DNA of 5,551 nucleotides from JBBRMQ01 sp038230775 (GTDB lineage: Bacteria > Acidobacteriota > Thermoanaerobaculia > Gp7-AA8). The stretch lies in NCBI GenBank assembly GCA_038230775.1, contig JBBRMQ010000263.1, positions 1 through 5,551 of the forward strand, written 5' to 3'. The notes beneath the pieces are model-generated. The model was not told where the DNA came from and did not search any database. It worked only from the letters and a program-made list of their open reading frames with translations. Of this stretch, positions 1 to 5,551 are shown in pieces. The position numbers were made by a program, and so were the translations under genes. Every line of letters starts with the position of its first letter. The first letter of the stretch is position 1.

Positions 1-104
1 CCCACACCGGCCCCCGCTGGGTATGACAACGTGGTTTTGTGTGTAATTCCGTGGGTAGCGCGGACCGGGTGGGGGCGGGCGGCTCTGTAAGCCTGAACAT
101 AACC
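1..104. other. left-edge non-coding stretch, nothing recognised
   Basis: No gene can be supported here. Plus frame 1 is open from the window edge to a TAA at 88-90, and the minus strand is open from an ATG at 100-98 out of the window. Both translations are short, of odd composition and match no family I recognise. A G-rich run lies at about 67-80. I see no convincing promoter, terminator or RNA gene. The stretch sits directly upstream of the trmFO remnant, so it may be the old trmFO upstream region or the decayed end of another gene. Confidence 0.4.
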
Positions 105-250
105 ATGCGAATCAAGATCATCGGATCCGGTCTTGCCGGTTCGGACTGCGCGTTCCAGCGTGCGCAGCGCGGCCATTGAGTCGATCTCTTCGAAATGCGG
201 CCATCGAAGACGACGCTCCACCTCGTACCCTGCCGTGGTCCGAGCTCGTC
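105..250 (+). pseudogene. trmFO: decayed 5' fragment of trmFO (tRNA uracil-54 C5-methyltransferase, folate/FAD-dependent)
   Basis: Intact TrmFO is a cytoplasmic flavoprotein that methylates U54 of tRNA using methylenetetrahydrofolate. From the ATG at 105 the translation gives a short beta strand, then the FAD-binding glycine motif GSGLAGSD, then residues up to RGH. An in-frame TGA follows at 177-179. Beyond the stop, the same frame continues with VDLFEMRPSKTT, matching the family pattern V-x-L-(Y/F)-E-M-R-P-x-K-x-T at the right distance from the glycine motif. The next conserved block (A-E-L-V) appears only in another frame as GAG CTC GTC at 242-250, which implies an indel between about 216 and 241. 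Homology then ends, 12 bases before the convergent activator gene's stop. TrmFO is normally about 430-460 residues, so roughly 50 residues' worth of remnant is left. There is no good ribosome binding site before 105. The family call is confident; the cause of the decay is not visible. Confidence 0.85.
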
Positions 251-262
251 GTTGGCTGAGGG

Positions 263-1620
<1,358 letters not shown>

Positions 1621-1630
<10 letters not shown>

Positions 1631-1998
1631 GAGAGCACCTCCCTGATCTGCTGACCGAGCTTGAGCGGATCGAACGGTTTGGCGATGATCCCGCGGACGC
1701 CGAGGCGCATGAATCGCTCGCGATCGGACGATTGAACCTTGGCGGTAAGAAAGATCACCGGGATGGACTTCGTCGCCGTCCCCTGCTGTAGCAGTCCGAA
1801 CGTGCTCGGCCCATCCGTGTCCGGCATCATCACATCGAGAAGGATCGCGTCGGGCGTCATCGATCCCGCCAGCGTGACTCCGGCCAATCCGCCATTCGCC
1901 GTGAACACTTCCCACCCCTCCGTGAGCTGCAAGCTGAGCTTCGCAACTTCGCGGATGTCGTCTTCGTCGTCGATGACCAGAAGCTGTCTAGGCGGCAT
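1621..1998 (-). CDS. stand-alone receiver (CheY-like single-domain response regulator)
   Basis: This 125-residue protein is one receiver domain without an output domain. The signature residues are complete: acidic pocket in VIDDEDD (D10, D11), phospho-acceptor D55 in LLDVMMPDTDG, T85 in FLTAK and K107 in AKPF. It should therefore be phosphorylated and act through protein contacts, either as a phosphate shuttle or sink for the adjacent kinase or as a modulator of it. ATG at 1998 has an AGGA 6 bases upstream and overlaps the kinase stop by 11 bases; the 3' end overlaps the sigma-54 activator by 10 bases. No DNA-binding or enzymatic region is present. Its partner cannot be read from the sequence; the HK-receiver-activator order suggests a common phosphotransfer pathway. 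Confidence 0.93.
1637..1643 (-). promoter_or_regulatory. ribosome binding site of the sigma-54 activator
   Basis: The minus strand reads GGGAGGT, a strong Shine-Dalgarno sequence, 6 bases before the GTG at 1630-1628. It lies inside the 3' end of the preceding receiver gene. It decides the start in favour of GTG 1630 over the far-upstream in-frame ATG at 1915. Confidence 0.75.
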
Positions 1999-4675
1999 GC
2001 AGGTTCCTGTTCGACTGGTTCGTCACGGTCTCCAGCAGACGCACGACGTGACTCTCGAAATCGGCGAGACTGGTCCTGCTCTTCGTCAGGAACTCGGTCG
2101 GTCCGAGGCGAAGTCGCGATTGATCCGCACTGCCGACGTCCAGCGCGGAGTAGACCAGGAGAGGAATGCGGCTCAGCGCCGCGCTCTCGCGCAATGTGCC
2201 CACCACCGCGAATCCGTCCATGTCGGGCAGCCCGACGTCGAGCACGATCAGACTCGGCTCGTGCTGTTTGCAGAGCTGGACCGCATCGCCGCCATTGACC
2301 GCGTGAAGCGTCCGGATTCCGCGGCTTTCCAGCGCGGTGGTCATCACGCGCGCCAGGTCGAGATCATCTTCGACGACCAGGACGGACGGCGTGCGGCACG
2401 CAAGATCGAGCGCCTGAATCAGATCGTCACTGCGAAGGGGCTTCCGAATCCAGTTCGCCACAGTCGCCGCATAACTCTCGTACGATCCGGGGTGGTCGCT
2501 CATGGCGACGACGATCGGAATCTGGCATGTCTCGGCGGCACCCTTCAGCGCCTCGACGATCAGCCAGCCATCGTCGGGAGTGGTGACGGCGAGAACGATC
2601 GCGTCGGGGCGCTCGCTGCCCGCGCGCGCGATCACGTCCGCGGCGGTGCTCGCGGACACCACGCGAAATCCCCTGGCCCCCAGCATCGCCGCAATCCGGG
2701 AAGTCGCATCGCTCGGGCAGAGAAGGATCGTATGCGAAGAAGGAAACGCGGCAATGGGAACGGCGACCGCCACTCCAGCGACGAGAGGAATGGTGAAGTG
2801 AAAGCTGCTGCCCGCAGGCTCGTTTCTCTCGGCCCAGATGCGACCACCGTGCGCGTTCACGATGCTCTGGCAGATGGCGAGGCCGAGACCAGAGCCTCCT
2901 TTGTCGCGTGAATCCGAGGCGTCGACCTGGCTGAAGCGGTCGAAGATCGTCTGCAGTTTGTCTTCGGGCACGCCGCGTCCTTCATCGGTAATGCAGAACT
3001 CGTAATCGGCCGGTCCCGCCGCACCGGTCAAGGTCACCGTCGTATCAGGGGGCGAGAACTTGATCGCATTGCCGAGCAGGTTCGTCAGCGTCTGGATGAT
3101 GCGGTCGCCGTCACCCCACAACGAGCCTGCAGTGCGAACGACGACGAGGCGCACCTGTGCCTGATCGGCCATTGTCTGCAGACCTTCCGCAGCCTGCACC
3201 ATGACGCTTTCGGCATCGACGGCGGCGCGCGTGAGCTCGACCCTGCCGGACTCGATCCTCTCCAGATCGAGAATATCGTTGATGAGGCGCACGAGCCGGT
3301 CGGTGTTGCTGACCGCGATTTCCAGCATCCGCTGTGCCTTGTCCGGGATCGGACCGAGCAGCCCGCTGCCGAGGAGCCCGAGTGCGCCGCGGATGGAGGT
3401 GAGCGGTGTTCGGAGCTCGTGACTGACGGTCGAGACGAACTCGCTCTTCAGCCGTTCGATGGCGCGCCGCTCAGTGACGTCGCGGAACATCACGACCGCC
3501 CCGATCATGTTGCCGGCTTCATCGCGCGTAGGCGTTGCCGAGTATTCGATCGGAAAGCTCGAGCCGTCCGCCCGCCAGAACGTGTCATCGCACATGGTAA
3601 GCGCTTCCCCGCGACGCAGCGATTCCGACATCGGACATTCTGCTTCGGGCAACGGCGTTCCGTCCGCTCGCGAGTGATGAATGAGCTCGTGCGGGGAATG
3701 GCCGGCGAAGTCCCCCAACTCCCTGCCTAACATGCGCGCAGCGGCCGGATTCAGAAAAGAGGGCTCGAAGTCGGGGCCCACGCCCATGATTCCATCCGTC
3801 GCGCTGTTCAGGATGAGCGCGCTCTCGCGTGCCAATTGCGCGTTCACCTCGGCAATTCTCTCAGCCGCATTCTTCGCCGTCAGGAGACTCCGGTTCGCCT
3901 GCGTCAGCTCTTCGGTGCGCACGGCGACGGTTTCTTCGAGCTGCATCTGATACCGCATCAGACTGTGGTCGCGCTGCTCGATCTCGGCGAGCATTGCATT
4001 GAACCCCGTCACGAGCTCGCCGATCTCATCGTCCGCGTGCGCGCCCCGTCCGGCGGCGCGGATGGTGTAGTCCTTGTCCTGCGAGACAGCGCCGGCGACG
4101 CGCGCCAACTCCACGATCGGAGCGGAGATTCTGCGCTGCAGCCGGGACGACAGCAAGAATGCCAGAACCAGGCAGGCGCCAAGGAGGATGACGACGAATT
4201 GCGCGTCCTCCTTCATGCGAGCGCGAACGTCCCGCAGATCGGATGCGATGTACACCGTCCCGACGCGCTTGCCATCCAGCATGATCGGCCGGAACAACTC
4301 CACCAGACCGTTGCTGCGGACGATGCCTTCGGCAGACCGTGGATGCGCCGGCAGCGCGACGCGTTTGCCCGGGATATAGGTCGCGAACGGCAGGTCATGA
4401 TCCGTATAGACGGCCCCCGAGACCACGGACGGCTTCGACTGCAGGAGGGCCAGCACCGCACCCGCTTCCTTGCGATCACCAAAGGTCAGCGGGGCGGTGC
4501 TGTTCATGCTGATCATCTCGCCGAGCGCGAGGAGATCCTGATCCATGTCCCGGCGCACGTCGATGACGTCCTTTGCCACCAGACCGAGACACGCCAGCGC
4601 GACCGCCATCATGGTCGTCAGCATGATGATCGTCGTGAGCTTGCGTCGGATCGAGTTTCTCGGTTTTCCGATCAA
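1988..4675 (-). CDS. CHASE8-like sensor hybrid histidine kinase (HAMP-PAS-HisKA-HATPase-pseudoREC-REC)
   Basis: This 895-residue inner-membrane kinase is the centre of the cluster. Membrane segment 1 is at about 14-35. A periplasmic CHASE8-like sensor (about 38-155, with NSTAPLTFGDR at 58-68) is followed by membrane segment 2 (about 159-177) and HAMP (about 178-232). A predicted coiled coil (about 233-285) leads to a PAS domain (about 284-400, with ECP at 346-348 and FWRADGSSFP at 366-375). HisKA has H419 in TVSHELRTPL. HATPase_c has an N box with N536, G1 D564-E-G-R-G and G2 GGSGLGLA (593-600). The first receiver (about 649-758) is degenerate: A696 replaces the phospho-Asp, P654/S655 replace acidic residues, M725 sits at the Ser/Thr position, and K745 is kept. 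The second (about 764-882) is intact: E769, D770, D771, D813, S843, K865. No HPt domain is visible. TTG at 4675 is chosen because it forms a TTGA overlap with the YfiR stop and keeps the basic start before membrane segment 1; ATG at 4624 would cut into it. No strong ribosome site is seen, so coupling is likely. Confidence 0.94.
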   Translation of the reverse strand: MIGKPRNSIRRKLTTIIMLTTMMAVALACLGLVAKDVIDVRRDMDQDLLALGEMISMNSTAPLTFGDRKEAGAVLALLQSKPSVVSGAVYTDHDLPFATYIPGKRVALPAHPRSAEGIVRSNGLVELFRPIMLDGKRVGTVYIASDLRDVRARMKEDAQFVVILLGACLVLAFLLSSRLQRRISAPIVELARVAGAVSQDKDYTIRAAGRGAHADDEIGELVTGFNAMLAEIEQRDHSLMRYQMQLEETVAVRTEELTQANRSLLTAKNAAERIAEVNAQLARESALILNSATDGIMGVGPDFEPSFLNPAAARMLGRELGDFAGHSPHELIHHSRADGTPLPEAECPMSESLRRGEALTMCDDTFWRADGSSFPIEYSATPTRDEAGNMIGAVVMFRDVTERRAIERLKSEFVSTVSHELRTPLTSIRGALGLLGSGLLGPIPDKAQRMLEIAVSNTDRLVRLINDILDLERIESGRVELTRAAVDAESVMVQAAEGLQTMADQAQVRLVVVRTAGSLWGDGDRIIQTLTNLLGNAIKFSPPDTTVTLTGAAGPADYEFCITDEGRGVPEDKLQTIFDRFSQVDASDSRDKGGSGLGLAICQSIVNAHGGRIWAERNEPAGSSFHFTIPLVAGVAVAVPIAAFPSSHTILLCPSDATSRIAAMLGARGFRVVSASTAADVIARAGSERPDAIVLAVTTPDDGWLIVEALKGAAETCQIPIVVAMSDHPGSYESYAATVANWIRKPLRSDDLIQALDLACRTPSVLVVEDDLDLARVMTTALESRGIRTLHAVNGGDAVQLCKQHEPSLIVLDVGLPDMDGFAVVGTLRESAALSRIPLLVYSALDVGSADQSRLRLGPTEFLTKSRTSLADFESHVVRLLETVTNQSNRNLHAA
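2005..2008 (-). promoter_or_regulatory. ribosome binding site of the stand-alone receiver
   Basis: The minus strand reads AGGA 6 bases before the ATG at 1998-1996. It lies within the last codons of the histidine kinase, consistent with coupled translation across the 11-base overlap. Confidence 0.55.
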
Positions 4676-5232
4676 TGGGTGCCGCTGCCCTGCTGGATCG
4701 CGCGCGCGACGCTGAAGAGTTTCGAGCTGATGTTGAGCTGCGCCGCATCAGCCGCGGTTCGGTTGATGTCGAAGCGAACGCGGTTTCCCACGGTGCGGAA
4801 CTCGATGACGCCTCCTCGAAGAGAGAAGCGGTCGATGTCGCTGACGGTCAGCACGCTGTTCGGGCCGAGGAAGCGGAGGATCTGTGCGAGGTGCGCCTCT
4901 TCGGAGGCGCCGATGAAGACGATCTGGTACGCGGTGAGGATGTCGTCCCACTTCTGATAACGCAGTTGGATCGGATGGCTGTTGACGGATTTTCCCAGAA
5001 GCATCTGCTCCGCATCGGCGCCCAGCGCATCGTCTCCGATGATGGCGATCCGCAAAGGAGAGAGCGCCGGAAGCACGCCTTTCGGCCAGTCCACGAAGCG
5101 CGCGAAGTTGAGGAGATAGGCCGCCTTCACCTGCGCTTCACCGCTTACCTGAGCGGCCGCGTGGCGCGTGATCCCCGCACCGATCGCGATCAGAACGATC
5201 GGGAGCCAACGACCGCGCCCTAGAAACGCCAA
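4672..5232 (-). CDS. YfiR/DUF4154-family periplasmic protein
   Basis: This 186-residue protein is predicted to be exported. The start has basic residues (GRGRW), a hydrophobic stretch LPIVLIAIGAG and a probable signal peptidase cut after AAA at 25-27. The mature part shows the family pattern: an early helix VKAAYLLNFARFVDWP (35-50), a strand LRIAIIGDD, a middle strand YQIVFIGASEE and, near the end, GGVIEFRTVGNRVRFDIN before a C-terminal helix. Known YfiR binds the periplasmic face of the CHASE8-containing cyclase YfiN and represses it; binding to the neighbouring CHASE8 kinase is inference. TTG at 5232 is chosen because it gives a standard signal peptide and family-typical length, with GGAAAG 5 bases upstream. 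The frame stays open to an ATG at 5370, but those codons shadow the receptor and would bury the signal peptide. It overlaps the receptor end by 13 bases and the kinase start by 4. The protein has no cysteine, unlike the disulfide-bearing Pseudomonas YfiR. Confidence 0.88.
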   Translation of the reverse strand: MAFLGRGRWLPIVLIAIGAGITRHAAAQVSGEAQVKAAYLLNFARFVDWPKGVLPALSPLRIAIIGDDALGADAEQMLLGKSVNSHPIQLRYQKWDDILTAYQIVFIGASEEAHLAQILRFLGPNSVLTVSDIDRFSLRGGVIEFRTVGNRVRFDINRTAADAAQLNISSKLFSVARAIQQGSGTH

Positions 5233-5551
5233 GTGATCTTTCCGTTCACCACGCGCTGAACGGGCGTCGCCAACTGGCTTTCGCCGTTGACGCCGACGAA
5301 TTCGGAGTGCCGCGCGTGCAGGAGATTCTGCCCGGCGACGCTCAGCTCCCATTGCTTTCCGACGCGCCACGTCAGTTGCTCGTCTAGTCTCACGAACGAT
5401 CGAACTTTTCCGCCAACGGCGCGCACGAAGTACAGCGCCGAGTCGAGCTGGACGCGCATCGGGAATTGAAGGAAGGAACGCAACTGCGCCTGGTGCTGCG
5501 GGCTGGTGGTCTCGGCGATCGCCGAGCTCGTCTTAAGAAGCGCGTAGCTGA
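5220..5551 (-). CDS. TonB-dependent receptor, C-terminal end (partial)
   Basis: About 109 C-terminal residues of an outer-membrane beta-barrel are present; the gene enters from the right edge, so the N-terminus, plug and TonB box are not visible. The pattern is that of the last strands of TonB-dependent receptors: SPQHQAQLRSFLQFP (start of a strand), VQLDSALYFVRAV, then a strand with RLDEQLTWRV, the characteristic WELSVAGQNLLHARHSEF and a final strand GKITWRF ending in Phe, the usual terminal residue for outer-membrane barrel assembly. The frame is open to the edge with no start needed; a TTG at 5483 is an internal Leu codon. The stop TAG lies inside the YfiR-like coding region. Next to a YfiR-like protein and a sensor kinase it may act as signal input or as a transporter whose use the kinase monitors. 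The ligand cannot be told from this end. Confidence 0.88.
   Translation of the reverse strand, partial: SYALLKTSSAIAETTSPQHQAQLRSFLQFPMRVQLDSALYFVRAVGGKVRSFVRLDEQLTWRVGKQWELSVAGQNLLHARHSEFVGVNGESQLATPVQRVVNGKITWRF
5238..5243 (-). promoter_or_regulatory. probable ribosome binding site of the YfiR-like gene
   Basis: The minus strand reads GGAAAG 5 bases before the TTG at 5232-5230, inside the last codons of the TonB-dependent receptor. It is a moderate match, but it supports this start, which is also the one giving a normal signal peptide. Confidence 0.45.

Noticed and set aside
1..100. Short edge-running open frames on both strands (plus 1-90, minus 100-1)
   Set aside because: Too short, no recognisable family, no ribosome site; no basis to call either one a gene.
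146..167. Inverted repeat CTGCGC...GCGCAG that could form a hairpin or terminator
   Set aside because: A 6-base stem plus possible wobble pairs, no T-run on either strand, and it lies inside the former trmFO coding sequence, so it is probably chance.
1631..1915. N-terminal extension of the activator to an ATG at 1915
   Set aside because: These 95 codons overlap the receiver gene in another frame and have no domain character; the receiver of the activator starts right after the GTG at 1630, which has a strong ribosome site.
1739..2911. 390-codon open frame on the plus strand
   Set aside because: It lies antisense to the kinase and the stand-alone receiver, whose domain motifs are unmistakable. 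Its translation is rich in Arg, His and Asp without domain character, as expected for a high-GC shadow.
3836..4957. 373-codon open frame on the plus strand
   Set aside because: Antisense to the kinase N-terminus and the YfiR-like gene; no recognisable domain, and composition typical of reverse-complement coding sequence.
4675..5223. 182-codon open frame on the plus strand
   Set aside because: Exact antisense shadow of the YfiR-like gene; acidic, low-complexity-like translation with no family resemblance.
5233..5370. N-terminal extension of the YfiR-like protein to an ATG at 5370
   Set aside because: The extension is Arg-rich shadow of the receptor coding sequence and would place about 46 residues before the signal peptide.

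Overview
This is a high-GC bacterial window filled almost completely by one minus-strand gene chain, read from right to left. An outer-membrane TonB-dependent receptor means a Gram-negative (diderm) host. No gene fixes the phylum. The mix of TonB receptor, YfiR-like protein, large hybrid kinase and sigma-54 activator is typical of soil-type lineages such as Acidobacteriota, Gemmatimonadota or Deltaproteobacteria-like groups; that placement is inference with low confidence.

Layout on the minus strand: (1) 5551-5220, the C-terminal end of a TonB-dependent receptor, with most of the gene outside the window; (2) 5232-4672, a secreted YfiR/DUF4154-family periplasmic protein; (3) 4675-1988, an 895-residue membrane hybrid histidine kinase with an N-terminal CHASE8-like sensor, HAMP, PAS, HisKA, HATPase_c, a degenerate receiver and an intact receiver; (4) 1998-1621, a stand-alone receiver protein; (5) 1630-263, an NtrC-type sigma-54 activator (receiver, AAA+, Fis-type helix-turn-helix). 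Every junction is an overlap of 4 to 13 bases and three of the four visible starts are non-ATG, so the set looks like one translationally coupled operon whose promoter lies beyond the right edge.

The genes suggest an envelope-to-transcription route. The outer-membrane receptor and the periplasmic YfiR-like protein would set the activity of the CHASE8 kinase. In Pseudomonas aeruginosa the homologous pair is YfiR acting on the periplasmic domain of the diguanylate cyclase YfiN. Here the output would be phosphotransfer to receivers and finally sigma-54-dependent transcription instead of cyclic-di-GMP synthesis. This rewired logic is the most interesting point in the window.

The left 262 bases hold no intact gene. 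On the plus strand at 105-250 there is a clear decayed 5' piece of trmFO (folate-dependent tRNA U54 methyltransferase), with an in-frame stop, an apparent frameshift, and then loss of homology just before the 3' end of the sigma-54 activator. Bases 1-104 hold nothing recognisable.
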